Notes: generated by a model not told the origin, from the letters alone. 64,000 nt of DNA from Bacillus cereus (GCF_025917685.1 NZ_CP089518.1:3783001-3847000); one strand, 5' to 3'. Positions 29,501 through 40,102 are shown, numbered from the stretch's first letter. Numbers and translations are program-made.

Positions 29501-30055
29501 ATGCTTACAATGAATGAGGTAATTCGTGAAGGAAATCCTATTTTGCGCGATGTCGCAGAAGAGGTCTCCTTACCTGCTAGCGAGAAAGATACAAATACCC
29601 TTAAAGAAATGATTGAATTTGTAATAAATAGCCAGGACGCTGAAATGGCTGAAAAATATAATTTACGCCCCGGAATCGGATTAGCGGCTCCGCAAATCGG
29701 TATTTCAAAGAAAATGATTGCGGTTCATGTAACTGATACGAACGGTACGTTATATAGCTACGCATTATTTAACCCAAAAATCATTAGTCATTCTGTTGAA
29801 CGTACATATTTACAAAACGGTGAAGGCTGTCTATCTGTAGACCGTGAAGTACCTGGTTATGTCCCTCGTTACACAAGAATTACAGTAAAGGCAACAACTA
29901 TTAACGGGGAAGACGTAAAACTGCGATTAAAAGGTTTACCAGCAATTGTATTCCAACATGAAATCGACCATTTAAACGGTGTTATGTTCTATGACCATAT
30001 TAATAAAGACAATCCATTTGCGGCTCCCGATGATTCAAAACCTCTAGAGCGATAA
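29501..30055 (+). CDS. def: peptide deformylase
   Basis: Removes the formyl group from the N-terminal Met of new proteins. All three motifs are intact: [15 protein letters not shown] (metal Cys) and HEIDH (two metal His and the catalytic Glu). Length 184 aa fits the PDF type of Gram-positives. AAAGGAG lies 9 nt before the ATG. Position next to ykrA and near pdhA corresponds to B. subtilis defB (ykrB); a second def near fmt is expected elsewhere. Confidence 0.95.
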   Translation: MLTMNEVIREGNPILRDVAEEVSLPASEKDTNTLKEMIEFVINSQDAEMAEKYNLRPGIGLAAPQIGISKKMIAVHVTDTNGTLYSYALFNPKIISHSVERTYLQNGEGCLSVDREVPGYVPRYTRITVKATTINGEDVKLRLKGLPAIVFQHEIDHLNGVMFYDHINKDNPFAAPDDSKPLER

Positions 30056-30059
30056 TAAT

Positions 30060-30090
30060 AAAAAGGCGGAAGTTAACCTTCCGCCTTTTT
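30060..30090 (+). terminator. terminator after def
   Basis: 13-bp stem AAAAAGGCGGAAG / CTTCCGCCTTTTT with a 5-nt loop. Confidence 0.9.
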
Positions 30091-30117
30091 ATTATCTGAA
30101 ATGGGTTCCATATTCAC

Positions 30118-30891
30118 TTATAACAATCCAGCCCATTTTAATCCATGATATATACCGTCTTCACTTACATCGTTTGTCACATGATTTGCAAGTTTTTTCA
30201 AGTCTTCATGACCATTTCCCATCACAATACCTGTGCCTACTGCTTCAATCATTTCTAAATCGTTTAAGCCATCCCCAAATGCATACACTTGTTCACGGTT
30301 AAATCCTAATTTTTCAATGAACTTCTCAATCCCTTTTGCCTTAGAACCACCATTTGGAATGATGTCCATTGAATACGCATGCCAACGAATAAAATGAAAA
30401 TCTGGATACTGATTAATGAACTTTTCCTCTTCATTTACTTCACAGAAAAGAAGCGTTTGATAAATATCACGTTTCTCATAAAAATCAGGTTCATATGCCG
30501 GATGATCAAATTGCAAGCTTCCAAAACCTTCTTTTACATAATCATGATATTCCACTGACGCTCTCATCTCTTGATGGTCAAGATATACAAGTGGATATCC
30601 TTCTTGTTTTGCAAACTGGGTAAACTTATGCAGAGCCGCTGGGTGTAACGGATTATTAAATATTGTCTCACCTTCAAATACAACGTACTGTCCATTAAAA
30701 CTAACATAATTATGTATATTGAGTTCCTTACGAATATCTTCAAACATAAATGGCGCACGCCCTGTCGCGATTGCTACGTGCACACCTTTTTCTTGTAAAT
30801 CTTTTACTGCATCACGTGTAGATTGTGGAATTTTTTTATCATGATCTAATAATGTTCCATCAATATCAAAAAAGACAATTTTATCATTCAT
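30118..30891 (-). CDS. ykrA: Cof-type HAD-superfamily phosphatase (YkrA-like)
   Basis: A 257-aa cytosolic HAD phosphatase, subclass IIB. Motif I is DIDGTLLDHDK (nucleophile Asp), motif II ATGRAP, and motif IV FGDGLNDLEMI; the type-IIB cap lies between about 85 and 180. The natural substrate is unknown, a sugar phosphate or cofactor phosphate being typical. It is convergent with def, as B. subtilis ykrA is with defB. Confidence 0.87.
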   Translation of the reverse strand: MNDKIVFFDIDGTLLDHDKKIPQSTRDAVKDLQEKGVHVAIATGRAPFMFEDIRKELNIHNYVSFNGQYVVFEGETIFNNPLHPAALHKFTQFAKQEGYPLVYLDHQEMRASVEYHDYVKEGFGSLQFDHPAYEPDFYEKRDIYQTLLFCEVNEEEKFINQYPDFHFIRWHAYSMDIIPNGGSKAKGIEKFIEKLGFNREQVYAFGDGLNDLEMIEAVGTGIVMGNGHEDLKKLANHVTNDVSEDGIYHGLKWAGLL

Positions 30892-31248
30892 TTGTCAAAA
30901 TCCTTTCTGGCACTCTATATTCCTATTTTGATTATCACTTTTCAAATTTCAAAAAAAAGTATAACATATTAAACATCTGTGAAGAAAGCGTTCACTTTCT
31001 GACCTTATTTATGAAATATGCATATAATATTAGTAAAAAATGTGGATACTTGTTCGGATGAATTTTCTTTTCTATTCTTCCTCATACTATATCTATAACT
31101 AACGGCTACTAATCGTTACTACAGGATAACTTACACTATACTAAAAAGAACAAGATTCACTATTCACTTCTAATCTTCTTTCTTGTACGGGAGACGGAGT
31201 TATCATTAGTAACATGCATGTTTAAAATAAGGAAAGGAAGGAGTAATC
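30892..31248 (+). other. intergenic region upstream of the 23-aa peptide gene
   Basis: This 357-bp gap carries the ykrA promoter and the leader of the small peptide gene. AACAAGATT near 31147 and AATCTTCTTTCTTGT near 31170 are partly complementary and could pair in a leader. I see no other gene or known RNA. Confidence 0.3.
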
Positions 31249-31320
31249 ATGCTGAAGAAGCTGAAGAAAAAGCTCAAGCGTTATTTAAACGATTTAGTCC
31301 GTAAGAAGACAATCGCTTAA
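31249..31320 (+). CDS. 23-aa lysine-rich amphipathic peptide
   Basis: An open frame of 23 codons in which Leu and Lys alternate early (MLKKLKKKLKRYLN, then DLVRKKTIA); Lys and Arg make up 11 of 23 residues. As a helix it would be strongly amphipathic and cationic. It is supported by a near-ideal AAGGAAGGAG site 5 nt before the ATG and a terminator hairpin (31326-31343) right after the stop. I do not recognise a family. It could be a membrane- or nucleic-acid-binding micro-protein; it precedes rpoY-rnjA. Confidence 0.6.
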   Translation: MLKKLKKKLKRYLNDLVRKKTIA

Positions 31321-31325
31321 ATTGT

Positions 31326-31343
31326 GCCCATTTCGGGCTTTTT
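31326..31343 (+). terminator. terminator after the 23-aa peptide gene
   Basis: Short GC stem GCCC ATTTC GGGC followed by TTTTTC, 6 bp after the stop codon. Confidence 0.65.
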
Positions 31344-31438
31344 CTTCATTCTCGTTCGAAAAAACATGAAAATCATGACTGTTTGCTTTATAATAAGTAA
31401 CAGATAATGCAAAACATAGACAAGGAGAGGTTTTCCCA

Positions 31439-31651
31439 ATGATTTTTAAAGTATTTTATCAAGAAAAATTAACTGAGGTCCCAGTACGTGAAAATACAAA
31501 AGTTTTATATTTAGAGGCTACGTCTCAAAAGGATGTTCGTAAAAAATTACAAAAGTTCGCATATAATATCGAGTTCGTTCAGTCTGTTACTGGTGCTCAT
31601 CTTGAATATGAAAAACAAAACGCTGATTTAATATTAGCGGAGATCGTATAG
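31439..31651 (+). CDS. rpoY: RNA polymerase epsilon subunit
   Basis: A 70-aa accessory subunit of RNA polymerase found only in Firmicutes, with the DUF1447 pattern [27 protein letters not shown]. It binds the core near the beta-prime jaw and resembles the phage protein Gp2; deletion has mild effects in B. subtilis. AAGGAGAGG precedes the ATG. Only 4 bp separate it from rnjA, so the two are co-transcribed and probably coupled, as in B. subtilis (ykzG-rnjA). Confidence 0.95.
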   Translation: MIFKVFYQEKLTEVPVRENTKVLYLEATSQKDVRKKLQKFAYNIEFVQSVTGAHLEYEKQNADLILAEIV

Positions 31652-31655
31652 TCAT

Positions 31656-33323
31656 ATGAAATTCCTAAAAAATGATCAAGCTGCCGTTTTTGCCCTCGGT
31701 GGTCTTGGTGAAATCGGTAAAAATACATATGCTGTTCAATTTCAAGATGAAATTATTATAATTGACGCTGGAATTAAATTTCCAGAAGACGAACTCCTCG
31801 GGATCGATTATGTAATACCAGATTACACTTATTTTGTGCGAAACGAAGATAAAATTAAAGGGTTATTCATTACACATGGTCACGAAGATCATATTGGTGG
31901 AATTCCTTATCTATTACGTCAAGTAAACATTCCAATTTACGGCGGAAAATTAGCAATTGCCCTAATAAAAAACAAATTAGAAGAGCACGGATTACTTCGT
32001 AAAGCGAAACTTTATGAAATTCAAGAAGATGATGTTATTAAATTTAAAAAGACATCTGTTTCCTTCTTCCGTACAACTCACAGTATTCCAGATTCATACG
32101 GAGTTGTTGTGAAAACACCTCAAGGACAAGTCGTTCATACAGGTGATTTCAAATTCGATTTCACACCAGTCGGTGAGCCAGCAGATTTAACAAAAATGGC
32201 CGAAATCGGAAAAGACGGTGTACTTTGTCTCTTATCTGATAGTACAAACAGTGAAGTACCAAACTTTACGATGTCTGAGCGTCGTGTTGGTGATAGTATT
32301 CAAGATATATTCCGTAAAGTAGAAGGTCGTATTATCTTCGCAACCTTTGCATCAAATATCCATCGCTTACAACAAGTTGTTGAGGCCGCTGTTGAAAACA
32401 ATCGTAAAGTAGCTGTATTTGGTCGAAGTATGGAAGCAGCTATTGAAATCGGACAAAACCTTGGTTATATCCGATGTCCAAAGGATACATTCATAGACAC
32501 ATCTCAGCTAAACCGCCTACCAGCTAATAAAGTTGTTATTTTATGTACAGGTAGTCAAGGGGAGCCGATGGCAGCACTTTCACGTATTGCCAATGGTACA
32601 CATCGTCAAATTCAAATTATCCCTGGCGATACAGTTGTTTTCTCTTCTTCACCAATCCCAGGCAATACAATTAGTGTAAGTCGTACAATTAACATGTTGT
32701 ACCGTGCTGGCGCTGATGTAATCCATGGTAAACTCTCAAATATTCATACGAGTGGACACGGTGGACAAGAAGAACAAAAGTTAATGTTACGTCTTATTAA
32801 GCCGAAATATTTCATGCCAATTCATGGTGAATATCGTATGCAGCGTATGCATATGAAATTAGCTAATGATTGTGGTATTCCAGAAGAAAATTGTTTCATT
32901 ATGGATAATGGCGATGTTCTTGCTTTACGTTCTGATGAAGCAAGCGTAGCTGGGAAAATCCCATCTGGCTCTGTCTATATCGATGGAAATGGTATTGGAG
33001 ATATCGGGAATATCGTATTACGTGATCGTCGCATTCTTTCTGAAGAAGGACTTGTTATTGTAGTTGTAAGCATTGATATGAAAGAATTTAAAGTTGCAGC
33101 AGGACCTGATATCATCTCGCGTGGTTTCGTTTATATGCGTGAAAGCAGCGATTTAATCAACGATGCTCAAACATTAATTACAACACATTTAGAAAAAGTA
33201 ATGGAGCGAAAAACAACACAATGGTCTGAAATTAAAAATGAGATTACAGACACATTAGCACCATTCCTATACGAAAAAACGAAACGCCGTCCAATGATTT
33301 TACCAATCATTATGGAAATATAA
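31656..33323 (+). CDS. rnjA: ribonuclease J1
   Basis: A metallo-beta-lactamase/beta-CASP ribonuclease with 5'-3' exonuclease and endonuclease activity, central to mRNA turnover and rRNA maturation. The zinc motif is [10 protein letters not shown] (about 72-82); further metal ligands are in [10 protein letters not shown] and the C-terminal MPIHGEYR motif. 555 aa is normal length. The SR1P peptide encoded about 10 kb away acts on the GapA-RNase J1 contact in B. subtilis, so both partners are near each other here. Confidence 0.97.
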   Translation: MKFLKNDQAAVFALGGLGEIGKNTYAVQFQDEIIIIDAGIKFPEDELLGIDYVIPDYTYFVRNEDKIKGLFITHGHEDHIGGIPYLLRQVNIPIYGGKLAIALIKNKLEEHGLLRKAKLYEIQEDDVIKFKKTSVSFFRTTHSIPDSYGVVVKTPQGQVVHTGDFKFDFTPVGEPADLTKMAEIGKDGVLCLLSDSTNSEVPNFTMSERRVGDSIQDIFRKVEGRIIFATFASNIHRLQQVVEAAVENNRKVAVFGRSMEAAIEIGQNLGYIRCPKDTFIDTSQLNRLPANKVVILCTGSQGEPMAALSRIANGTHRQIQIIPGDTVVFSSSPIPGNTISVSRTINMLYRAGADVIHGKLSNIHTSGHGGQEEQKLMLRLIKPKYFMPIHGEYRMQRMHMKLANDCGIPEENCFIMDNGDVLALRSDEASVAGKIPSGSVYIDGNGIGDIGNIVLRDRRILSEEGLVIVVVSIDMKEFKVAAGPDIISRGFVYMRESSDLINDAQTLITTHLEKVMERKTTQWSEIKNEITDTLAPFLYEKTKRRPMILPIIMEI

Positions 33324-33324
33324 G

Positions 33325-33359
33325 AAAAAGGACAATGCCTCCTCGGCATTGTCCTTTTC
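33325..33359. terminator. bidirectional terminator between rnjA and ktrC
   Basis: 14-bp stem AAAAGGACAATGCC / GGCATTGTCCTTTT with a 5-nt loop. Confidence 0.9.
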
Positions 33360-33361
33360 TC

Positions 33362-34027
33362 TTATCTTAAAAAATGCTTAAAACGATCTACTTCATCGTC
33401 ATGACCAATTACAATTAATATATCTCCCGCTTGAATGTTTTCTGTAGCTCGAGGAGATACGATAACTTCTTTTCCACGTTTAATTGCTACAATGTTCAAA
33501 CCAAACTTCGCACGAATATCTAATTCAATTAAAGAGTGCCCATCAATTTTTTTATTTGCAATAATCTCTACAATACTATGCTCATCTGAAAGCTCTAGGT
33601 AATCTAACACATTACTTGATGCGATATTATTAGCAATCCTTTTTCCCATATCTCGTTCTGGATGCACAATATGATCTGCCCCTATTTTACTTAACACTTT
33701 TTCATGATAGTCATTTTGAGCTTTCACAGTAATATTTTTCACACCTAATTCTTTCAAAATTAACGTTGTTAAAATACTTGAATTTAAATTATCTCCAATA
33801 GCAACGACTACATGATCAAAATTGCGAATACCAAGACTTTTTAATACCATCTCATCTGTAGAATCTGCAATTACGGCATGCGAAGCTATATTTGCAAACT
33901 CATTAATTTTATCCTCATCTGAATCAATTGCCATTACTTCCATACCTAATTGAGCGAGTTCTCGGCAAATACTTCCACCAAAACGTCCAAGCCCAATAAC
34001 AGCAAATTCTTTCTCTTTTTCGCCCAC
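33362..34027 (-). CDS. ktrC: potassium uptake regulatory (RCK) protein KtrC
   Basis: A cytosolic gating ring subunit for the KtrD-type K+ channel. The N-terminal RCK domain has the nucleotide site GLGRFGGSICREL and acidic ribose contact AIDSDEDK; the C-terminal RCK_C/TrkA_C domain (about 135-221) is the region that binds cyclic di-AMP in B. subtilis KtrC. The start is GTG 34027 with GGAGGAATTCCT upstream. No channel gene is adjacent, as is usual for ktrC. Confidence 0.9.
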   Translation of the reverse strand: MGEKEKEFAVIGLGRFGGSICRELAQLGMEVMAIDSDEDKINEFANIASHAVIADSTDEMVLKSLGIRNFDHVVVAIGDNLNSSILTTLILKELGVKNITVKAQNDYHEKVLSKIGADHIVHPERDMGKRIANNIASSNVLDYLELSDEHSIVEIIANKKIDGHSLIELDIRAKFGLNIVAIKRGKEVIVSPRATENIQAGDILIVIGHDDEVDRFKHFLR

Positions 34028-34110
34028 AGGAATTCCTCCAATAACATCAAATACTATGTACTTTTATTGTAACATACTTTAGATTCGCTACAAAAACCTG
34101 TATATAATTC

Positions 34111-34977
34111 TTATTTTTGTTTTTGCATATAAAAATACTGTTGTAAATAAAATGCGATACCGAAAATTAACATACCGAATACAAATATATTTCCAAATGA
34201 ACTAAATGTTTCAAAAACGAACAATAACGTTTCTTGTCCGAAAAAAGCAAATAATAATTGTGTAAATGCGAATAACAATGCCAATATATAATGATGTTGA
34301 TGGAATAAATAATGTGTTGCGCCTAAAAAAGCTATAAACGAAACAATAAAAATCCACCAAGTTTCTAAAAACAGTTGCCAATTAGTAAATTGATATCCAT
34401 TTACTAATATCGCAATAATTCCTATAACTGCCATCGTCGGCACACTCCATAATAATGCACGCCCTCTAAAGAAGCGTGTACCTTTTGCATCGCCTTTTTC
34501 ATTTGCAATGTATGTTAGCACGACAGTACTTATATACAAAACAGACAGGATTGTTAAAACAATAATAAGCCAAAAATGTAATTGATAATATTCATGTTCT
34601 ATATTCGTCACGATTGCAGCTAACATACATGGAATTAGCATTCCCGTCCAACCATCTACTTTTCTTTCATTCCAAAATACCGTATTACCAATCCGAATTC
34701 CTAATAGCATAAAAATAATGATACCTAGCACAAATAATGTAGTCTTATTCCCTACTAAGCTCGTTGAGAAAGCAATTAATCCAATAAATAAAAAAAGAAC
34801 AAATCCATTCATAATTTCTAGTACAGGTGACAAATATCTTTTCACCCATTTGTATGTTTCTTCATATTCACTATTATTCGCTAAACGATAGGCGTAAAAA
34901 CTTATCCCAAAATAAACCGCCGCAATAATAACATATGCATATAAGACGAAACATAAAATCGCACTGCTAATTTGCAC
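34111..34977 (-). CDS. polytopic membrane protein, unknown (weakly CydB-like)
   Basis: A 288-aa protein with eight or nine predicted membrane helices and short loops. Its layout and the segment WTGMLIPCMLAAIVTNIEHE are faintly like subunit II of cytochrome bd oxidases, but I see no heme ligand pattern and no cydA partner, so the function is open. An in-frame GTG at 34989 overlaps the ribosome binding site; GGTGGGG spaced 6 nt from GTG 34977 favours the latter. It is monocistronic, upstream of ktrC. Confidence 0.6.
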   Translation of the reverse strand: MQISSAILCFVLYAYVIIAAVYFGISFYAYRLANNSEYEETYKWVKRYLSPVLEIMNGFVLFLFIGLIAFSTSLVGNKTTLFVLGIIIFMLLGIRIGNTVFWNERKVDGWTGMLIPCMLAAIVTNIEHEYYQLHFWLIIVLTILSVLYISTVVLTYIANEKGDAKGTRFFRGRALLWSVPTMAVIGIIAILVNGYQFTNWQLFLETWWIFIVSFIAFLGATHYLFHQHHYILALLFAFTQLLFAFFGQETLLFVFETFSSFGNIFVFGMLIFGIAFYLQQYFYMQKQK

Positions 34978-35086
34978 GTAATTCCCCACCCTTTTTTCTA
35001 TGTATCACATTAATTTTACACACTTTTCATACTAAAAGTAAACATATATAGGTAGTTAAATAATTATCTTCTCTATTAGCAATAAT

Positions 35087-35126
35087 TAATAATGAGCAGT
35101 GGCTAAAAACCCCCTGCTCATTATTA
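35087..35126. repeat. 13-bp inverted repeat downstream of dapL
   Basis: Perfect arms TAATAATGAGCAG / CTGCTCATTATTA with a 14-nt loop in the 272-bp gap between dapL and the membrane-protein gene. T runs are weak on both sides. It may end transcription of dapL (about 120 nt past the stop) or be a small structured element. Confidence 0.5.
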
Positions 35127-35249
35127 AAACACCAAATGTAACTTTACTCATTTGTATGAAAATGTCTAACACTAACAAATATGAAAGTTATTTTCGTCTC
35201 GGAACTAAGAAGTCCCCACTCTAAACTGTTGCACAATTAGCGCGGAAGT

Positions 35250-36436
<1,187 letters not shown>

Positions 36437-36442
36437 GTTTTT

Positions 36443-37165
36443 TTATTTCTCTGGGTTTAATTGACGAAGCTCTTGTTTAATTTCAGTTTTTGCCTTTGTC
36501 TTCTCATCAATTTCTTTAATTACACGTGCTGGAGTTCCCGCAACAACTGTATATGGAGGTACATCTTCTGTTACAACTGCACCAGCTGCTACAACTGCAC
36601 CTTTACCTACTGTAACGCCTTCTAGAACAACTACATTTGCACCAATTACAACATCGTCTTCAACGATAACTGGTTTTGCAGAAGGTGGCTCAATAACACC
36701 CGCAAGTACAGCACCTGCACCTACGTGACAGTTTTTGCCAACTGTTGCACGTCCACCAAGCACTGCGTTCATGTCGATCATAGTACCTTCGCCAATTACA
36801 GCACCGATATTAATTGTTGCATTCATCATGATAACAGCGTTGTCACCAATTTCAACATTGTCACGAATAATTGCGCCTGGCTCAATACGAGCTGTAATAC
36901 CTTTTAAATCAAGCATTGGAATTGCAGAATTACGACGATCGTTCTCAACTACATAGTCAACAATGTGCTTGCTATTTTCATCAAGAATTGTCTTAATTTC
37001 AGACCATTCTCCGAATAATACACCAGATTTTTTATTTACAAATGCTTGTACTGTTTCAGGGAATGTTACTTCTTTTAAATCCCCTTTTATGTATACCTTT
37101 ACAGGAGTTTTCTTTTCACTCTTTTGAATAAACGAAATAATTTCGTTAGCGTCCATCATTTTCAT
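36443..37165 (-). CDS. dapH: 2,3,4,5-tetrahydropyridine-2,6-dicarboxylate N-acetyltransferase
   Basis: A hexapeptide-repeat (left-handed beta-helix) acetyltransferase that acetylates tetrahydrodipicolinate with acetyl-CoA. After an alpha/beta N-terminal domain, imperfect hexapeptide repeats run from about 88 to 205 ([40 protein letters not shown]), with a loop [11 protein letters not shown]. 240 aa. GGAGGCAACAAGA precedes ATG 37165. Together with dapL it gives the Bacillus acetylase route to meso-DAP for peptidoglycan, lysine and spore dipicolinate. Confidence 0.95.
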   Translation of the reverse strand: MKMMDANEIISFIQKSEKKTPVKVYIKGDLKEVTFPETVQAFVNKKSGVLFGEWSEIKTILDENSKHIVDYVVENDRRNSAIPMLDLKGITARIEPGAIIRDNVEIGDNAVIMMNATINIGAVIGEGTMIDMNAVLGGRATVGKNCHVGAGAVLAGVIEPPSAKPVIVEDDVVIGANVVVLEGVTVGKGAVVAAGAVVTEDVPPYTVVAGTPARVIKEIDEKTKAKTEIKQELRQLNPEK

Positions 37166-37236
37166 TCTTGTTGCCTCCTAAATCCATTTATAATGTTACT
37201 CTACCAAACGATAGGGCGAGTAGCAAGACAATAATC

Positions 37237-38094
37237 TTATTTTTCCATTTGAATTTCTTCTATAATTTCTAAAAATGCTTGCACTTGCTTCAACTGCCTT
37301 GCCGAGTCACTCGTCAATAACCATGTTTCTCTCGTTAATTGAACAGGTGTTTTATACATGTTTTCCTGCACTTCTTTTAAAACAGTCGAAGGTAAAAGAG
37401 CATAGCCTATACCATTTAAAACAAGCTGTTTGCACGTTTCAATTTGGTCAACTACAATCGTTCGCTTAGGTGGATTGGAAAATAATCCATACCACCAATT
37501 TTGTATTTGTCCATAGTAGGTCGAATCACTTTTAAATTGAATAAAAGGTCTATTTGTCTCTTTTAACATTGTAATATCTTTTATTTCTTTATCAACTAAG
37601 TATAATTCATCTTCAAATAATTGTTGCTTCTGACCTTTATATTCTTGTGTCCCTCTTAATATGGCGACGTGAACGTCTCCTTCATAAAATTGCTTTTGCA
37701 CTTCACTACTCCAGCCAGTAAACAGAGATATCTTCACAGAAGGATACTTATGCACAAATTTTTTCAAAACAGGTGGAAGCCAATATTGACCAATGACTGA
37801 CGCAACAGCTATTTTTAGCGTACCGTAGGTTTCCGTTCTAAAAAGAGCCAGTTCACTTTTAATATCCTCTTCTTTTTGTAACATTTCTTTTGCATAATTT
37901 GCAACTTTTTCCCCTTCAGGTGTAATTGTCAATCCTTTTTGTGAACGAATAAAAAATTTCATTCCCCATTGTTTCTCCATAGATTGTAATCGTTGACTAA
38001 GCGCAGGTTGGGAAACAAATAAACGTTCCGCCGCTTTTCTCATATTTGATTCCTGAGCTAACACAACCATCATTTGAAAATCATCGATTTGCAA
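37237..38094 (-). CDS. ccpC: LysR-type regulator CcpC
   Basis: A 285-aa LysR regulator with an N-terminal helix-turn-helix (MRKAAERLFVSQPALSQRLQ) and an effector domain from about 90. The long match with B. subtilis CcpC (TLKIAVASVIGQYWLPPVLKK, RPFIQFKSDSTYY, VDQIETCKQ) is strong. CcpC responds to citrate and represses citB and citZ in B. subtilis. The open frame continues upstream, but GAGGGAG lies just before TTG 38094 (LQIDDFQMMVVLAQ). Its neighbours darB and dapH are as in B. subtilis. Confidence 0.9.
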   Translation of the reverse strand: MQIDDFQMMVVLAQESNMRKAAERLFVSQPALSQRLQSMEKQWGMKFFIRSQKGLTITPEGEKVANYAKEMLQKEEDIKSELALFRTETYGTLKIAVASVIGQYWLPPVLKKFVHKYPSVKISLFTGWSSEVQKQFYEGDVHVAILRGTQEYKGQKQQLFEDELYLVDKEIKDITMLKETNRPFIQFKSDSTYYGQIQNWWYGLFSNPPKRTIVVDQIETCKQLVLNGIGYALLPSTVLKEVQENMYKTPVQLTRETWLLTSDSARQLKQVQAFLEIIEEIQMEK

Positions 38095-38256
38095 CTTTCT
38101 CCCTCTTTCCTTAGCTTCCATACACCTAATTTTAATAAGCATTTCATCTTTAATTTAATTGAACAATTTTATACATTAGAACCGTTTGTTAGTTCAAACT
38201 TTTCTTATGTTTTATGTCTTTTTAAATATAATACATACACAACTGATATGCACGAA

Positions 38257-38292
38257 AAAAAGTGACTTCTCCTTTTCTGTGAAGTCACTTTT
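38257..38292 (-). terminator. terminator after darB
   Basis: Stem AAAAGTGACTTC / GAAGTCACTTTT with an 11-nt loop; T run on the minus-strand side. Confidence 0.8.
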
Positions 38293-38298
38293 CCTATG

Positions 38299-38742
38299 TT
38301 ATCGATTATGCTGTCTCACTTTTTTATTCAACAATTTTAAAATAGCTCGACGTGTCAAAATACCCTCGAAGTAACCTTCTTCATTGACAGCGCAAATAAA
38401 AGGATGATCAATTGTCATTTCTAAAGCTTTTGCAAAGGAATCTTCTAACATAAGAACTGGAATCTCTTCCTTCATCACTTGTTCCACTTTCATATTCTCA
38501 AGTCTTTCAAACTCAATGCGCTCTAATCCTAAAATACCATCTAAAATCATAGCAGTACTAATCAACCCATGTAATTTATACGTAGGGTCTAAAACAGGAA
38601 TCGCCGAATATCCAGATTTCACAAGAACGAGTAAAGCATGTTCTAAACCATTCCCTATTTGGACATGTGCTACTTTTTCTGATGAAATCATTAAATCCTT
38701 CACAAGAATTTGTTGAAACTCATCTTTCGGAATACTAATCAT
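38299..38742 (-). CDS. darB: CBS-domain cyclic di-AMP receptor DarB (CbpB)
   Basis: A 147-aa protein made of two CBS domains (about 10-65 and 80-140), matching B. subtilis YkuL/DarB. DarB without c-di-AMP binds the (p)ppGpp synthetase Rel and stimulates pyruvate carboxylase PycA in B. subtilis; c-di-AMP releases it. A PycA gene lies 30 kb away in this window. ATG start with GGGGGATGTAAC upstream. It precedes ccpC on the same strand, with its own terminator. Confidence 0.88.
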   Translation of the reverse strand: MISIPKDEFQQILVKDLMISSEKVAHVQIGNGLEHALLVLVKSGYSAIPVLDPTYKLHGLISTAMILDGILGLERIEFERLENMKVEQVMKEEIPVLMLEDSFAKALEMTIDHPFICAVNEEGYFEGILTRRAILKLLNKKVRQHNR

Positions 38743-38880
38743 GTTACATCCCCCATTTTCCCTTTTTCCTGCTTACATTCTCTGATCCTATTCACATTTT
38801 ATGATAGCGTTTTCATATTATTATTTTGTCCTGACATTCTTCTAATAAAAAAGATACACAGTTATTTTAGCATACAACAT

Positions 38881-38909
38881 AAAAAAAAGACTACCATTCC
38901 GGTAGCGCT
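38881..38909 (-). terminator. terminator after abbA
   Basis: On the minus strand, GCTACC GGAAT GGTAGT is followed by CTTTTTTTT. Confidence 0.8.
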
Positions 38910-39100
38910 TAATACCCTTTATTTTTTAATCGGTAAAACAATCTTGTGATTTTTTTATATTGTGTCACATCTGTCTGTTTTAAACCATTCTCAATGTCTG
39001 TAAGCTCCACCGCTAAAATTTCGCTCGCATAATTTTGCTGAAACAGAATATCCAACAATAAATCTTCTTCTTCTCTCGTTAAAACAAATTCCTTTTCCAT
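38909..39100 (-). CDS. abbA: AbrB antirepressor AbbA
   Basis: A 63-aa helical protein (MEKEFVLTREEEDLLLDILFQQNYASEILAVELTDIENG...) that matches AbbA of B. subtilis, which binds the DNA-binding face of the transition-state regulator AbrB and relieves repression at sporulation onset. The match covers the EEE-LLL-IL and EL-DIE-G patterns and the Tyr-Lys-Lys block. Position between darB and ykuK is the same as in B. subtilis, where the gene is under Spo0A control. Confidence 0.85.
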   Translation of the reverse strand: MEKEFVLTREEEDLLLDILFQQNYASEILAVELTDIENGLKQTDVTQYKKITRLFYRLKNKGY

Positions 39101-39227
39101 ATGTCCCTCTCCTTGCCCTCACATCATCACTTTCATTATATAAAATTTTCAACTTATTTAATAGATGTAATATTCAGTTTTTAATAAAAGTATTTAATAA
39201 CTGCGAATATATAGAAACCATTTCACA

Positions 39228-39746
39228 TTATTTCGTATACCTGTTCGCATAACTAAACGCCGCATAAGCATCCGGTTTAATTTTTGCTGTTAATCCCATC
39301 GCTTGAATTTTCTTCGTCATATCTAAAATAAATTCTTTTGTTAAACCATCATTCCCAATATCTAAATGAATTTCCATTATGAATCCCGCTCCATCTTGAG
39401 CATATGGGTGCAATAAATCCCAGATTGTTTGTATATGATTTGGAGTAAATAGACAGGCAATTTCTTGACTAAACTGTGTTTCTAAATATATTTTCTCTCG
39501 CAAAGTTGCTGGCTTATTTTTTACTGATTTGTGATTCAAACATCCCCATGCTCCTTTTCCAACCCGATGAATATGTATCGCTGTAATAAACCTCGTATCC
39601 TTTTGATGTGCTTGTGAGTCTGTCCCAATAGATAAGCGATATAAATTTCGCGGATCCTTTTCAATGAAACTACAAATGCGGTTAAATACCATATCAAAAT
39701 TCAAATGTCTCTCAGAAACATTATAAAATGTATGTTCACCGTCCAC
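39228..39746 (-). CDS. ykuK: YkuK family protein (DUF458, RNase H-like)
   Basis: A 172-aa soluble protein with the DUF458 features YRLSIGTDSQAH (acidic residue typical of RNase H-like folds) and RFITAIHIHRVGKG. Biochemical function not established. The frame opens at TTG 39764, but AAAGGA is 9 nt before GTG 39746 (MDGEHTFYNVSERHLNF), which agrees better with the family start. It lies upstream of abbA on the same strand. Confidence 0.87.
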   Translation of the reverse strand: MDGEHTFYNVSERHLNFDMVFNRICSFIEKDPRNLYRLSIGTDSQAHQKDTRFITAIHIHRVGKGAWGCLNHKSVKNKPATLREKIYLETQFSQEIACLFTPNHIQTIWDLLHPYAQDGAGFIMEIHLDIGNDGLTKEFILDMTKKIQAMGLTAKIKPDAYAAFSYANRYTK

Positions 39747-39820
39747 ATAGTCACGTCCTTTCAATTAGACAGACCTTTCGTATTCTCATTGTATGGGACA
39801 AAAACAAAAATTATAACTCA

Positions 39821-39970
39821 CTACCCTTTATTCGTTTCAATATTTCGGATTACATAATGACAAAACCTACACGTATAAATTACATTTTGATTAGACTGAG
39901 CAGTTAATACATGATTAATTTCCGCATGACTGTGACAATTAGGACAAATAACAATCGGTAAGCGTTCCAT
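39821..39970 (-). CDS. 49-aa zinc-ribbon micro-protein
   Basis: A short gene with an ideal ribosome binding site (AGGAGGTG, 6 nt before ATG 39970). The 49-aa product MERLPIVICPNCHSHAEINH...YTCRFCHYVIRN has two zinc knuckles, CPNC and CRFC, 25 residues apart, plus several His, so it is probably a small zinc ribbon. I do not know a function. It lies between ykuK and ykuJ on the same strand. Confidence 0.75.
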   Translation of the reverse strand: MERLPIVICPNCHSHAEINHVLTAQSNQNVIYTCRFCHYVIRNIETNKG

Positions 39971-40030
39971 CCTTTTCACCTCCTATTACTATTTACTACC
40001 ATTGTAGGACAAATAAAAAATTCCTATACA

Positions 40031-40081
40031 TATACATTTGTGGAAGTTCTTTTGTTTGATTGCGACTTCCACAAATGTATA
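40031..40081. repeat. 17-bp perfect inverted repeat
   Basis: Arms TATACATTTGTGGAAGT (40031-40047) and ACTTCCACAAATGTATA (40065-40081) with a 17-nt loop, between ykuJ and the zinc-ribbon gene. It is much longer than the terminators around it, and no T run follows directly on either strand; see findings. Confidence 0.7.
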
Positions 40082-40102
40082 GCCTATTAATTAATATAAC
40101 TA

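Noticed and set aside
34111..34977. Calling the membrane protein a cytochrome bd subunit II
   Set aside because: Similarity is only topological and there is no cydA partner or heme ligand pattern.
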